A stretch of 64,000 bases of DNA from Pseudomonadota bacterium (GTDB lineage: Bacteria > Pseudomonadota > Alphaproteobacteria > Rhizobiales > Xanthobacteraceae). This document shows positions 16,368 to 25,857 of the stretch, piece by piece. Every line of letters begins with the position of its first letter. Position 1 is the first letter of the stretch. The translations under genes were made by a program, and so were the position numbers. The stretch spans positions 588,818 through 652,817 of the forward strand of contig JAEYAW010000030.1 in NCBI GenBank assembly GCA_023404675.1, given 5' to 3'. The notes beneath the pieces are model-generated. The model was not told the origin of the DNA and made no database searches. It saw only the letters and a program-made list of their open reading frames with translations.

Positions 16368-17867
16368 TCAGCGCTTGCCTTCGTAGTGATCGGCGACGAG
16401 CTGGTTCAACAGTCGCACGCCGAATCCGGAGCCCCAGCTGTGGTTGATCTCGCTCGACGGGGCGCCCATCGCGGTGCCGGCGATATCGAGATGCGCCCAT
16501 GGCGTGCCATCGACGAACCGCTGCAGGAACTGGGCGGCAGCGATGGAGCCGCCGTTGCGCCCGCCTGTGTTCTTCATATCCGCAAATCTGGAATCGATCT
16601 GCTTGTCGTATTCCGGGCCGAGCGGCATGCGCCACAGTTTCTCGCCGGTCACCTGCCCGACCTCATAAAGACGGTCCGCCAGTTCGTCATTGTTGGAGAA
16701 CAGTCCCGCGTGCACGGTGCCGAGCGCGACCATGATCGCGCCGGTCAGCGTCGCCAGATCGACCATGAATTTCGGCTTGTGCTTCTGTGCGACGTACCAC
16801 AGCACGTCCGCCAGCACGAGGCGCCCCTCGGCGTCGGTGTTGATGATCTCGATGGTCTGGCCGGACATGGAGGTCACGATATCGCCGGGCCGCTGCGCGT
16901 TGCCATCCGGCATGTTCTCGACGATGCCGATGGCGCCGACCGCGTTCACCTTCGCCTTGCGCGCGGCGAGCGCATGCATCAGGCCGACGACGCAGGCCGC
17001 ACCGCCCATATCGCCTTTCATATCTTCCATCCCGGCGGCGGGCTTGATCGAGATACCGCCGGTGTCGAAGCAGACGCCCTTACCCACGAAAGCCACCGGC
17101 TTGTCGCCGCGCTTGCCTCCGTTCCAGCGCATGATGACCACGCGACCATCGTGGGCCGAGCCCTGCGACACGCCGAGCAGCGCACCCATCTTGAGCTTCT
17201 TCAGCGCGGGGACATCGAGCACCTCGACCTTGACGCCGAGCTTGCGCAGTTGCGCGGCGCGGCGCGCGAACTCCACCGGAAACAGCACGTTCGGCGGCTC
17301 GTTGACGAGTTCGCGGGCCATCAGCACGCCATCGACGATGTGGCTCTCAGGCGCGAACGCGCGACGCGATGAGGCGACATCGCCGACCGCGATGGATATC
17401 GCGGACGGCGCGCCTTCGTCGCCGCCCGGCTTCTTCGTCTTGTAACGGTCGAAGCGATACGCACGCAGCCGCACGCCCGCAGCAAGCGCAGCCGCCTGCG
17501 CGGGTTCGAGAGCGCCCGGCGGCAACTCGGCGATGACGGTTGCATCATCGCCGGAGCGCAGCTTGCCGGCAATCACGCCACCGATCTTCAGATAATCCTT
17601 CGCCTTGAGATCGGCCGGCTTGCCGACGCCGATCACGACCAGCCGATCCGCCTTCGAGCCTTCCGGCGCGAGCACGTCGAGAACCGTGCCGCTCGCCCCC
17701 TTGAACCGCGCCGCCAGCGCCGCGCGCTTCACCGTGCCGGACGCCGGTCCCAAAATCTTCGCGGAGGCGGAGCCGAACTTGAGCGTGTCGTCGCACAGCA
17801 TGACCAGCGTGCCGCCGCGAACCGTGGCCGAAAGCGAAACGAAGCCGACCTTGACGGTGTCGGACAT
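16368..17867 (-). CDS. pepA: Leucyl (cytosol) aminopeptidase PepA
   Basis: PepA is a hexameric, two-metal M17 aminopeptidase that removes N-terminal residues from peptides. The 499-residue product has the N-terminal macro-like domain and a C-terminal catalytic domain with the conserved metal and active-site motifs: VGKGVCFDTGGISIKP, then GDMGGAA, and the family signature NTDAEGRLVLADVL. In some bacteria PepA also binds DNA; nothing in the sequence speaks to that here. ATG 17867 is preceded by GGAGGT. The frame continues open upstream to 17993 without a good start. It is divergent from lptF and probably co-transcribed with holC downstream. Confidence 0.96.
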   Translation of the reverse strand: MSDTVKVGFVSLSATVRGGTLVMLCDDTLKFGSASAKILGPASGTVKRAALAARFKGASGTVLDVLAPEGSKADRLVVIGVGKPADLKAKDYLKIGGVIAGKLRSGDDATVIAELPPGALEPAQAAALAAGVRLRAYRFDRYKTKKPGGDEGAPSAISIAVGDVASSRRAFAPESHIVDGVLMARELVNEPPNVLFPVEFARRAAQLRKLGVKVEVLDVPALKKLKMGALLGVSQGSAHDGRVVIMRWNGGKRGDKPVAFVGKGVCFDTGGISIKPAAGMEDMKGDMGGAACVVGLMHALAARKAKVNAVGAIGIVENMPDGNAQRPGDIVTSMSGQTIEIINTDAEGRLVLADVLWYVAQKHKPKFMVDLATLTGAIMVALGTVHAGLFSNNDELADRLYEVGQVTGEKLWRMPLGPEYDKQIDSRFADMKNTGGRNGGSIAAAQFLQRFVDGTPWAHLDIAGTAMGAPSSEINHSWGSGFGVRLLNQLVADHYEGKR

Positions 17868-18164
17868 AATGAAGACCTCCAGACGTTGGACGCGCTGGCG
17901 TGAACGGGCGATCGCCCCGCGCAGCGGACGAAGCGTTTCTTTTACGCAACTCCGCGGCGTGGCTCCAGAGCCCGGAAGGCTTATTTTAACCATTCGAGAA
18001 GCTGCCGGTTTCCGGCCATTTTATTGACAAATCAACCAGATGGTGTGGATTGTTGACTTCGGCTCCGGCTGCTGGGGACGCCTGCTCCGCCCAATCACGG
18101 GCTGGACTTCCGGCGTGCGGCATGGCGCTGTGCGTATGGGTGGTTTGGGATTCGCCGGGGACCG
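17868..18164. promoter_or_regulatory. Divergent pepA / lptF promoter region
   Basis: 297 bp without a gene. On the plus strand TTGACA at 18024-18029 followed after 18 bp by GATTGT is the best candidate promoter for the lptF operon, though its -10 is poor. TTAACCAT (17986-17993) matches a CtrA half-site. I saw no hairpin or riboswitch here. Confidence 0.35.
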
Positions 18165-19334
18165 ATGGGGTCGATCGACAAGTACATCGTGCGTACGACA
18201 CTGATGGCCTTCGCGCTCGTGGTCATCAGTCTGACCGGCGTGATCTGGGTGACGCAGGCGCTGCGCGGCATCGATCTGATGACGAGCCAGGGCCAGACGA
18301 TTCTGACGTTCCTCGGCTTCACCAGCCTCGTGATTCCCGCGCTTGTTCTCATCATCGCGCCGCTCGCGATCGTGATCGCGGTCGCGCATACGCTGAACAA
18401 GCTCGGCACCGATTCCGAAGTCATCGTGATGAACGCGGCCGGGATGTCGCCATGGCGTCTGCTGCGTCCGTTCCTGATCGCGACTGCGATCGTCGCAGCG
18501 CTGGTCGCGTTTATTTCGGCCTATCTCGCCCCTGAAGGGCTGCGCCGGCTGAAAAAATGGGACACCGAGATCACAGCGGACATTCTCGCCAACATCCTTC
18601 AGCCCGGACGTTTTCAGCAGCTCGAACCGAATCTCACCATCCGGATTCGCGAGCGGCAGCCGGGCGGGCTTCTGGTCGGCATCTTCGTCGACGACCGGCG
18701 CGATCCGAAGGAACGTCTCACGACCATCGCCGATCGCGGCACCGTGCTGAAGAACGACGAGGGCACTTTTCTCGTTCTCGAAGACGGCAACGTCCAGCGA
18801 ATCGAAAGCGGCAAGCGCGACCCTGCGATGGTGAAGTTCACGCGCTATGCCTTCGACATGTCGAAGTTCACGGCGCGCTCGAACAACAATATCGTCCTGG
18901 GCGTACGCGAGCGCTATCTGTGGGAGTTGTTCGCGCTCGCGCCCGACGATCCGATGGTGCAACTGTTCGGCGGCCAGTTCCGTGCCGAACTGCACGACCG
19001 CCTGCTGGCGCCGCTGTATCCGTTCGCCTTCGTGTTCATCGCCTTCGCGTTTCTCGGCTCGCCGCGGACAACGCGACAGAGCCGCTCCTTCTCGATCACG
19101 AATGCCGTGCTCGCCGTGTTCAGTCTGCGCCTCGCGGGATTTGCCTGCTCGGTGGTGACGGCGCGAACCGCGACCGCCGCCTATGTCCAGTATCTCCTCG
19201 TGGTGCTGGCTTGCGGCGTCAGCGCCTGGGTGATCCTGCGCAGCATCGTGATCGAGCCGCCCGCGCGCCTGATCGAAATCATGAACGCGCTGATGAGCCG
19301 CTTCCGGCGACAGCAGCAGCAGCCGGCGACCTGA
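18165..19334 (+). CDS. lptF: LPS export ABC transporter permease LptF
   Basis: LptF and LptG form the inner-membrane half of the LptB2FG machine that extracts lipopolysaccharide and feeds it to the periplasmic bridge. The 389-residue product has the family topology: an N-terminal YIVRTTLMAFALVVISLTG helix, two more helices within the first 115 residues, a central periplasmic beta-jellyroll region (about 120-270, RERQPGGLLVGIFVDDRRD), and three C-terminal helices. The cytoplasmic coupling motif region around GTDSEVIVMNAAGMSPW is conserved. It begins the lptF-lptG-lptD-surA-pdxA-rsmA run. LptB is not in the window. Confidence 0.95.
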   Translation: MGSIDKYIVRTTLMAFALVVISLTGVIWVTQALRGIDLMTSQGQTILTFLGFTSLVIPALVLIIAPLAIVIAVAHTLNKLGTDSEVIVMNAAGMSPWRLLRPFLIATAIVAALVAFISAYLAPEGLRRLKKWDTEITADILANILQPGRFQQLEPNLTIRIRERQPGGLLVGIFVDDRRDPKERLTTIADRGTVLKNDEGTFLVLEDGNVQRIESGKRDPAMVKFTRYAFDMSKFTARSNNNIVLGVRERYLWELFALAPDDPMVQLFGGQFRAELHDRLLAPLYPFAFVFIAFAFLGSPRTTRQSRSFSITNAVLAVFSLRLAGFACSVVTARTATAAYVQYLLVVLACGVSAWVILRSIVIEPPARLIEIMNALMSRFRRQQQQPAT

Positions 19335-19345
19335 GGCGCGCGATC

Positions 19346-20434
19346 ATGTTCATCAACACGCTCGGTCGATATTTTGCAGGACGCTTCGTCAGCTCGGCGG
19401 TATCCGTGTTCGTCGGCATCTTCGTGCTGCTGGTGCTGGTCGACTATATCGAAATGGTCCGCCGCACATCGGGCATCGCCAACATCTCCGGCCTGCTGGT
19501 GGCCCAGACCTCGCTCTATCGCGTGCCGCTGCTGCTCGAACGCATGATGCCGTTCTGCGTGCTGGTGGGCGGCATGACGTGCTACCTCGCACTGTCCCGG
19601 CGGCTTGAGCTCGTGATCGCGCGCGCCGCGGGGATTTCGGCCTGGCAGTTCGTGGCCCCTGCGCTGTGGAGCGCGCTGATTCTCGGCGCGCTGGCGACCG
19701 CGATCTACAATCCGGTCTCAGCCGAGATGCAGGAGCGCTCCAAGGAACTGGAGGCCATGATCTTCGCCGACCGCGGCGGCGGCATGCAGGATGCGTCCGG
19801 CTTCTGGATCAATCAGGTCAACAGCGAGGGGCAGGCCATCATCAATGCCAGCTCCAGCCAGGCGCAGGGAGAGCGGCTGCTCGGGGTCACGGTGTTCCGA
19901 TTCGGACTGGACGGGGAGTTCAGCGAGCGGATCGAGGCACGCGAAGCCTCGCTCGAACCCGGCCAATGGGTGTTCCGCAACGCCCGCCGCTACACCATGG
20001 AAGGCGTGCCGGATGACCTGGACACCTTCACCCTCGCCACCAGCCTGACGCTCGCACAGGTCCGGAACAGCTTTTCCACACCGGAGACTGTGTCGTTTTG
20101 GCAACTCCCCCAGTATATCGCCTCGTCCGCCGGGTCCGGACTCGCCACCGCAGGCTATCGCCTCCAGTATCACAAGCTGCTTTCGAGGCCTTTTTTGCTG
20201 GCTGCCATGGTGCTTTTAGCCGCTTCCGTCAGTCTTCGTTTCTTCCGCTTCGGCGGGGTGCAGAAGATGGTTTTGAGTGGCGTGGCATCCGGCTTTCTGC
20301 TTTATGTTCTGTCGAAAGTGACTGATGATTTGAGCAAGGCTGAGTTGATGAATCCGATAGCCGCGGCATGGCTGCCCGTCTTTGTAGGCGGCCTCACCGG
20401 CTTCTTGGCCCTGCTGTACCAGGAGGACGGGTAG
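19346..20434 (+). CDS. lptG: LPS export ABC transporter permease LptG
   Basis: The second permease of LptB2FG. The 362-residue product starts with MFINTLGRYFAGRF and has helices at about 15-35, 60-80 and 95-115, a periplasmic jellyroll domain, and three C-terminal helices (VLLAASVSLRFF, VASGFLLYVLSKV, VGGLTGFLALLY). The coupling segment SRRLELVIARAAGISAWQF matches the lptF one in place. ATG 19346 is 11 bp after the lptF stop. The stop TAG overlaps the GTG start of lptD by one base, with the lptD ribosome-binding site AGGAGG inside lptG, so translation of the two is coupled. Confidence 0.94.
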   Translation: MFINTLGRYFAGRFVSSAVSVFVGIFVLLVLVDYIEMVRRTSGIANISGLLVAQTSLYRVPLLLERMMPFCVLVGGMTCYLALSRRLELVIARAAGISAWQFVAPALWSALILGALATAIYNPVSAEMQERSKELEAMIFADRGGGMQDASGFWINQVNSEGQAIINASSSQAQGERLLGVTVFRFGLDGEFSERIEAREASLEPGQWVFRNARRYTMEGVPDDLDTFTLATSLTLAQVRNSFSTPETVSFWQLPQYIASSAGSGLATAGYRLQYHKLLSRPFLLAAMVLLAASVSLRFFRFGGVQKMVLSGVASGFLLYVLSKVTDDLSKAELMNPIAAAWLPVFVGGLTGFLALLYQEDG

Positions 20435-22941
20435 TGGCCGTTGTCGCCACCCGCCAGGGGCAACCGCTTGCATTGGGGCGGCGCGCGATCGCGCGCCGTG
20501 CGCGGTTCGTCGCATCCGCTCTCCTGACGGGTTTTCTCGGAGCAGGTTTGCTTGGCTTCGGCGTGATGATCGCCGGGCCGACGCCCGCTGCTGCGCAGAG
20601 CTTCACCTACAATCCCGTGCCGCGCCGGCCGGTGCCGCCGCCCGTGCCCAACCGGTCGGACGGGCAGATGCTCGTTCAGGCCAACGAGATCGATTACGAC
20701 TACGTCAATTCGCGCGTGTCGGCGGTCGGCGGCGTGCAGATCTACTACAACGGCAGTTCGGTCGAGGCGGACAAGGTCACGTACGACCAGAAGACCAAGC
20801 GCCTGTCCGCGGTCGGCAACATCCGCATGACGGATTCCGAGGGGCGCATCACCTACGCCAACTCCATCGACCTCAGCGACGATTATCGCGATGGCTTCGT
20901 GGATTCGCTGCGGGTGGATACGCCGGACCAGACCCGCATGGCGGCAAGCCGCGCCGATCGCACCGCAGGCCGTTTTACGGTGTACGAGAACGGCGTCTAC
21001 ACGGCCTGTCAGGCCTGTAAGACCGACCCCAAGAAACCGCCGCTCTGGCAGGTGAAGGGTGCGCGCATCATTCACGACCAGGGCGAGAAGATGATGTATT
21101 TCGAGGACGCGCGCCTCGAATTCTTCGGCGTGCCCCTCGCCTACATTCCGTATTTCTCGACGCCCGATCCGACCGTGAAGCGCAAGAGCGGCTTCCTGAT
21201 GCCGGGCATCACGTCGAATTCCAGTTCTTATGGATTCGGCGTCGAAGTTCCGTATTACTTCGCGCTCGATCCCAGCTACGATCTGACGATCTCGCCGCGC
21301 TTCACCACCGGTCAGGGCGTGCTGATGCAGGGTGAATTCCGCCAGCGGCTGCTGGACGGCGCCTATTCGATCCGCGGCTACGGCATCTTCCAGACCGATC
21401 CCGGCAAATTCGCCGGCTCCGACGGCGACCGCGATTTCCGCGGCGGCCTTGAGAGCAAGGGCCAGTTCGCGATCAATGACAAGTGGGTCTGGGGCTGGAA
21501 CGGCGTTCTGCTGACCGACAAGTATTTTCTGCTGAACTACAACCTGTCGATGTACCGGGACATCGTGTCCTCGTTCCTGTCGACCTACACCGACGCGCTG
21601 TCGCAGATTTATCTGACCGGCGTCGGCAATCGCAGCTTCTTCGATGCCCGCACCATGTACTGGCAGGGGTTCTCCGGCGCCGACGTTCAGGGCCAGCTCC
21701 CCTGGGTGCGCCCGATCATCGACTACAACAAGACGCTGAATTATCCGGTGTTCGGCGGCGAGTTCAGTTACAAGACCAACTTCGTCAGCCTGCATCGTGA
21801 TCAGGTGGCCTACGACCCGATCACGACCACCGCGAACACCAGTGGCTGGTGTCTGCCGACTTCCGCCGATCCGCTGGTCAAGACCCCGACCAACTGTCTG
21901 TTGCGCGGCATCGCCGGCGACTACACCCGCCTGTCCGGCGAGGTGAACTGGCGGCGCTCGTTCACCGATCCGCTCGGCCAGATCTGGACGCCGTTTGCCT
22001 CGCTGCGTGGGGACGTGATCAGCACGCAGATCAACGATCAGACCGGCGTCTCCAACTTCGTCCAGCCCGGCCAGATGGATGTCGGCCGCGTCATGCCGGC
22101 GATCGGATTTGAGTACCGCTATCCGTTCATCAACGTGCAGCCTTGGGGCACCACCATCATCGAGCCGATGGCTCAGGTCATCGTGCGCCCCAACGAGACC
22201 TATGCAGCCCGGCTGCCCAACGAGGACGCACAGAGCCTCGTGTTCGACGACAGCAACCTGTTCAGCGTGAACAAGTTCTCGGGCTGGGATCGGGTCGAGG
22301 GTGGCGGCCGCGCTAATGTCGGCATCAAGGGCACCGTGCAGTTCGACCGCGGCGGCACGATCAACGCCCTGTTCGGCCAGTCGTATCAGCTTTACGGCCT
22401 CAACTCCTATTCGGTCGCGGGCTTCACCAACACCGGCATCGGATCGGGTCTCGATACGACGGCTTCCGACTATGTCGCCCGTATCTCCTATCAGCCCAAC
22501 TCGACCTACACGTTTACCTCGCGCGCCCGTTTCGATCAGGCGACAGGAGATGTGCGACGATTTGAAACAGAAGCGCGCGCGACGTTCGATCGCTGGTCCG
22601 TTTCCGTCCTTTACGGCAACTACGATAAGCAACCGGAAATCGGCTATCTGTACCGGCGGCAGGGCATTCTCGCCAACGGCTCGATCAAGCTGGCCTCGAA
22701 TTGGGTGCTGACCGGGGGGGCTCGCTACGATCTCGAAGCCAACACCATTAACCAGTACATTGTCGGCGCGGGCTATGTTGACGATTGCTTCGTGCTAGCC
22801 CTCAATTATGTCACAGATTACACCTACACGACCGGCTCGACTGTTCCGACGCTCAGTCATCGCGTCATGTTCCAGATCGGCCTTCGGACCATCGCGACAA
22901 CGTCGCAGGGGGTTGGCGGCACGGGAGGTGTGCTGCAATAA
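20434..22941 (+). CDS. lptD: LPS-assembly outer-membrane protein LptD
   Basis: LptD is the outer-membrane barrel that inserts lipopolysaccharide into the outer leaflet. The 835-residue product has a signal peptide with a long basic n-region (GRRAIARRARF, hydrophobic ALLTGFLGAGLLGFG, cleavage after PAAAQ at about 55), the periplasmic OstA-like beta-jellyroll (VQANEIDYDYVNSRVSAVGG to about residue 200), and a large barrel made of alternating aromatic-rich strands. Four cysteines cluster near CQACKTD and CLPT...NCLLRG and may form the disulfides known to matter for LptD. GTG 20434 has a perfect AGGAGG seven bases upstream. Its partner lptE is not evident in this window. Confidence 0.95.
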   Translation: MAVVATRQGQPLALGRRAIARRARFVASALLTGFLGAGLLGFGVMIAGPTPAAAQSFTYNPVPRRPVPPPVPNRSDGQMLVQANEIDYDYVNSRVSAVGGVQIYYNGSSVEADKVTYDQKTKRLSAVGNIRMTDSEGRITYANSIDLSDDYRDGFVDSLRVDTPDQTRMAASRADRTAGRFTVYENGVYTACQACKTDPKKPPLWQVKGARIIHDQGEKMMYFEDARLEFFGVPLAYIPYFSTPDPTVKRKSGFLMPGITSNSSSYGFGVEVPYYFALDPSYDLTISPRFTTGQGVLMQGEFRQRLLDGAYSIRGYGIFQTDPGKFAGSDGDRDFRGGLESKGQFAINDKWVWGWNGVLLTDKYFLLNYNLSMYRDIVSSFLSTYTDALSQIYLTGVGNRSFFDARTMYWQGFSGADVQGQLPWVRPIIDYNKTLNYPVFGGEFSYKTNFVSLHRDQVAYDPITTTANTSGWCLPTSADPLVKTPTNCLLRGIAGDYTRLSGEVNWRRSFTDPLGQIWTPFASLRGDVISTQINDQTGVSNFVQPGQMDVGRVMPAIGFEYRYPFINVQPWGTTIIEPMAQVIVRPNETYAARLPNEDAQSLVFDDSNLFSVNKFSGWDRVEGGGRANVGIKGTVQFDRGGTINALFGQSYQLYGLNSYSVAGFTNTGIGSGLDTTASDYVARISYQPNSTYTFTSRARFDQATGDVRRFETEARATFDRWSVSVLYGNYDKQPEIGYLYRRQGILANGSIKLASNWVLTGGARYDLEANTINQYIVGAGYVDDCFVLALNYVTDYTYTTGSTVPTLSHRVMFQIGLRTIATTSQGVGGTGGVLQ

Positions 22942-22967
22942 GGATCCTGAATTCCGTGGGCTGATGG

Positions 22968-23960
22968 ATGACCGCGACGGTTACGCAGTCGCCCTATGCC
23001 GATAATGAGACGGATCAGATCATGTCACCTTCCACGTTTTCCGCCCTGACCCGACCTCTCAAGGTATCTGCGATTGTCCTCGCCGGATTGATCGGGTGCG
23101 TTGTCGCGGCCACTTCCGCGCAGGCCCAGGTCGTGGTGATGGTCAATGGCGAGCCGATCACCCGTTCTGACATCCAGCAGCGCGCGAAGCTGATCCGGCT
23201 GTCGTCGCGCACGAATCCGTCCGAAAAGCAGGTCATCGACGAACTGATCGACGAGAAGGTGAAGATCAGGGAAGCCAAGAAGTACGGCGTCGATCCGTCC
23301 GCGTCCGAGATCGACAGCGCTTTCGGGAACATGGCGCAACGCATGCGCCTGTCGTCGGACCAGCTGGCGCACTCGCTGGAATCCCAGGGCATTCGCCCCG
23401 ACACGCTGAAATCCCGCATCAAGGCCGACATGGTCTGGACCAGCCTGGTGCGCGGCCGATTCCAGCAGAGCCTGATCGTTGGCGAGAAGGACATTCACTC
23501 CGCGGTCCCCCTCAAGGAAGAGGGCCAGCCGGACAACTTCGAATATCAGATGCGACCGCTCGTCCTGCTGGTGCCGCGCGGCGCCGGCGCCGGCGCCGCG
23601 GAGGCACGCCAGAAGGAAGCCGAGGCTCTCAGGGGACGCATCAAGAGCTGCGGCGAAGCGCTGGCGATTTTCCGCACGATGCGCAACGTCGCGATCCGCG
23701 ATACCGTGACCAAAACGTCTGGCGACCTGCCAGAGCAACTTCGCGCCATCCTGGACAAGACGCCGGTCGGCCAGCTGACCCCGCCGGAAGTTACCCAGCA
23801 GGGCATCGAAATGGTCGCGCTGTGCAACCGCAAGACGGCCAATGCCGACACACCGCAGATGCGGGAAGTCCGCAACAAGATGTATGCGGAAAAGTTCGAG
23901 GCCAAGTCGAAGTCCTACCTTGAAACCGTCCGCCGCTCGGCGATGATCGAGTATCGCTGA
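22968..23960 (+). CDS. surA: SurA-type periplasmic chaperone / peptidylprolyl isomerase-like protein
   Basis: SurA helps outer-membrane proteins such as LptD fold. The 330-residue product has a signal peptide (LKVSAIVLAGLIGCVVAATSAQA) and the SurA N-domain: VVMVNGEPITRSDIQQRAKLI, then EKQVIDELIDEKVKIREAKKYG and the ASEIDSAFGNMAQRM helix. The parvulin-like region that follows (about 190-300) is short and divergent, so isomerase activity is doubtful and chaperone function more likely. ATG 22968 gives a 32-residue n-region; ATG 23022 gives a tidier signal peptide and is the main alternative. It lies between lptD and pdxA, the usual order in this group. Confidence 0.85.
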   Translation: MTATVTQSPYADNETDQIMSPSTFSALTRPLKVSAIVLAGLIGCVVAATSAQAQVVVMVNGEPITRSDIQQRAKLIRLSSRTNPSEKQVIDELIDEKVKIREAKKYGVDPSASEIDSAFGNMAQRMRLSSDQLAHSLESQGIRPDTLKSRIKADMVWTSLVRGRFQQSLIVGEKDIHSAVPLKEEGQPDNFEYQMRPLVLLVPRGAGAGAAEARQKEAEALRGRIKSCGEALAIFRTMRNVAIRDTVTKTSGDLPEQLRAILDKTPVGQLTPPEVTQQGIEMVALCNRKTANADTPQMREVRNKMYAEKFEAKSKSYLETVRRSAMIEYR

Positions 23961-23964
23961 CCGC

Positions 23965-24972
23965 ATGGACCCGCTGCCGCTCGCTCTGACCCTCGGTGAG
24001 CCGGCAGGCATTGGCCCGGACATCACGATCGCCGCCTGGCTGCGCCGCGCCGAACTGGCTCTGCCGCCGTTCTATCTGATCGGCGACCGCACCCTGATCG
24101 CTGCGAGGGCGGAGCGGCTTGGCGTGACCCTCCCGACGGTGGCCGTTGCGCCCGAGGAGGCCATGGAGGCCTTCCCGGCCGCGCTTCCGGTCGTGGACGG
24201 CGGGACCGCGGCAACCGCCCTGCCCGGCCAGCCCGACGACACCAGCGCTCCGGCCGCCATCGCGTCCATTCGTCAGGCCGTGGCCGACGTCACGGCGGGC
24301 CGCGCGGCCGCCGTGGTGACCAATCCCATCGCCAAGAGCGTGCTCTACAAGGCCGGCTTTGCCCATCCGGGCCACACCGAATTTCTCGCGGAGCTTGCGG
24401 CCAGTGGCGGACGGACGCCACGGCCCGTGATGCTGCTGTGGTCGCCCACCCTGGCGGTGGTGCCGGTGACGATCCACCTCAGCCTGCGTCAGGCCATCGA
24501 CAGCCTGACCACCGATCTGATTGTCGAGACCGCCCGCATCGTGGCGCGGGACTATGCGTCCCGCTTTGCCGTCGCCCGTCCGCGGCTGGCGCTGTCCGGT
24601 CTCAACCCGCACGCGGGCGAGGACGGCACGCTCGGCACCGAGGATCAGACCATCATCGCGCCGGCGGTCGAGCGCCTGCGCCGCGAAGGCATCGATGCGC
24701 GCGGTCCGCTGCCCGCCGACACCATGTTCCACCCCGCCGCCCGCGCGACCTATGACTGCGCGCTGTGCATGTATCACGATCAGGCGTTGATCCCGATCAA
24801 GACCATCGCCTTCGATGACGGCGTCAACGTCACGCTGGGGCTGCCCTTCGTGCGCACCTCGCCCGATCACGGCACCGCGTTCGATATCGCAGGGACCGGC
24901 CGCGCCAACCCGGCGAGCCTGATGGCGGCGCTGAAGCTCGCCGCGCGCCTCGGCACTGCCCGCCCATCATGA
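23965..24972 (+). CDS. pdxA: 4-hydroxythreonine-4-phosphate dehydrogenase PdxA
   Basis: PdxA oxidises 4-phosphohydroxy-L-threonine in the DXP-dependent route to pyridoxal phosphate. The 335-residue product starts at the conserved LALTLGEPAGIGPDI; the metal-binding histidines appear in FAHPGHTEFLAEL, PADTMFHPAARATYD and MYHDQALIPIKT, and the C-terminal TSPDHGTAFDIAGTGRANP motif closes the active site. Length is standard. It starts 4 bp after surA and its stop overlaps the rsmA start (ATGA), so it is part of the operon. PLP is also the cofactor of Alr encoded further along, but that is not a functional link. Confidence 0.95.
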   Translation: MDPLPLALTLGEPAGIGPDITIAAWLRRAELALPPFYLIGDRTLIAARAERLGVTLPTVAVAPEEAMEAFPAALPVVDGGTAATALPGQPDDTSAPAAIASIRQAVADVTAGRAAAVVTNPIAKSVLYKAGFAHPGHTEFLAELAASGGRTPRPVMLLWSPTLAVVPVTIHLSLRQAIDSLTTDLIVETARIVARDYASRFAVARPRLALSGLNPHAGEDGTLGTEDQTIIAPAVERLRREGIDARGPLPADTMFHPAARATYDCALCMYHDQALIPIKTIAFDDGVNVTLGLPFVRTSPDHGTAFDIAGTGRANPASLMAALKLAARLGTARPS

Positions 24973-25841
24973 GCGCCATCGACGATCTGCCGCCGCTGCG
25001 TGAGGTGATCGCGCGCCACGACCTTTCGGCGCGCAAATCCCTCGGGCAGAATTTCCTGCTCGACCTCAACCTCACGACCCGCATCGCCCGGTCGTCCGGG
25101 CCGCTCGACGGCGTGACAGTGCTGGAGATCGGCCCCGGTCCCGGCGGCCTGACGCGGGCGCTGCTGGCCCTCGGCGCGCGCCGCGTCGTCGCCATCGAGC
25201 GCGACGAGCGGGTCCGCCCGGCGCTCGACGAGATCGCCGCGCATTATCCGGGACGGCTGGAGATCGTCGAGGCGGATGCGCTGACATTCGATCCCGCGCC
25301 GCTGGTGAAGGGCGAGCGCGTGCGCATCATTGCCAACCTGCCCTACAATATCGCAACGCCCCTGCTCACCGGCTGGCTGTCGGTCGAGCCATGGCCGCCG
25401 TGGTACGAGGCCATGGTGCTGATGTTCCAGCGCGAGGTGGCCGAGCGCATCGTCGCCCACGAGGACGAGGAGGCCTATGGCCGGCTGGCCGTGCTCTCGA
25501 ACTGGCGCGCCGAGACCAAAATCATGTTCGACATCTCGCCGCGCGCCTTCGTGCCGCCACCAAAGGTGACCTCCTCCGTGGTGCTGCTGAGGCCGCGCGA
25601 AACGCCGGAGCCATGCGACCGCCGCCTGCTTGAACAGGTGACGCAGGCCGCCTTCGGCCAGCGCCGCAAGATGCTGCGCCAGAGCCTCAAGGGGCTCGGC
25701 GTGGATCCTGCGCGGCTCGCCGCCGCTGCCGCCGTCGATTCCACGCGACGCGCAGAAACCGTTCCCATCAGCGGTTTTGTTGCCATGGCGCAGGAATTGG
25801 CGGATATACGAAACAGGGCCGGCACCGACCCGGCCGAATAA
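24969..25841 (+). CDS. rsmA: 16S rRNA adenine dimethyltransferase RsmA (KsgA)
   Basis: RsmA dimethylates two adjacent adenosines at the 3' end of 16S rRNA during late small-subunit assembly. The 290-residue product has the family order: LSARKSLGQNFLLDLNL (RNA-binding N-terminus), the SAM motif VLEIGPGPGGLTRALL, AIERDERVRPAL, the catalytic NLPY tetrad in IIANLPYNIATPLL, and VTSSVVLLRPR, followed by the helical C-domain (GQRRKMLRQSLKGL). It overlaps pdxA by 4 bp. The conserved linkage of lptD-surA-pdxA-rsmA is widespread in Proteobacteria, supporting the assignment. Confidence 0.97.
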   Translation: MSAIDDLPPLREVIARHDLSARKSLGQNFLLDLNLTTRIARSSGPLDGVTVLEIGPGPGGLTRALLALGARRVVAIERDERVRPALDEIAAHYPGRLEIVEADALTFDPAPLVKGERVRIIANLPYNIATPLLTGWLSVEPWPPWYEAMVLMFQREVAERIVAHEDEEAYGRLAVLSNWRAETKIMFDISPRAFVPPPKVTSSVVLLRPRETPEPCDRRLLEQVTQAAFGQRRKMLRQSLKGLGVDPARLAAAAAVDSTRRAETVPISGFVAMAQELADIRNRAGTDPAE

Positions 25842-25857
25842 CAAGGGAGAATACGCC

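Noticed and set aside
20302..22632. A 776-codon minus-strand open frame opposite lptD
   Set aside because: Antisense shadow of lptD with no family features.
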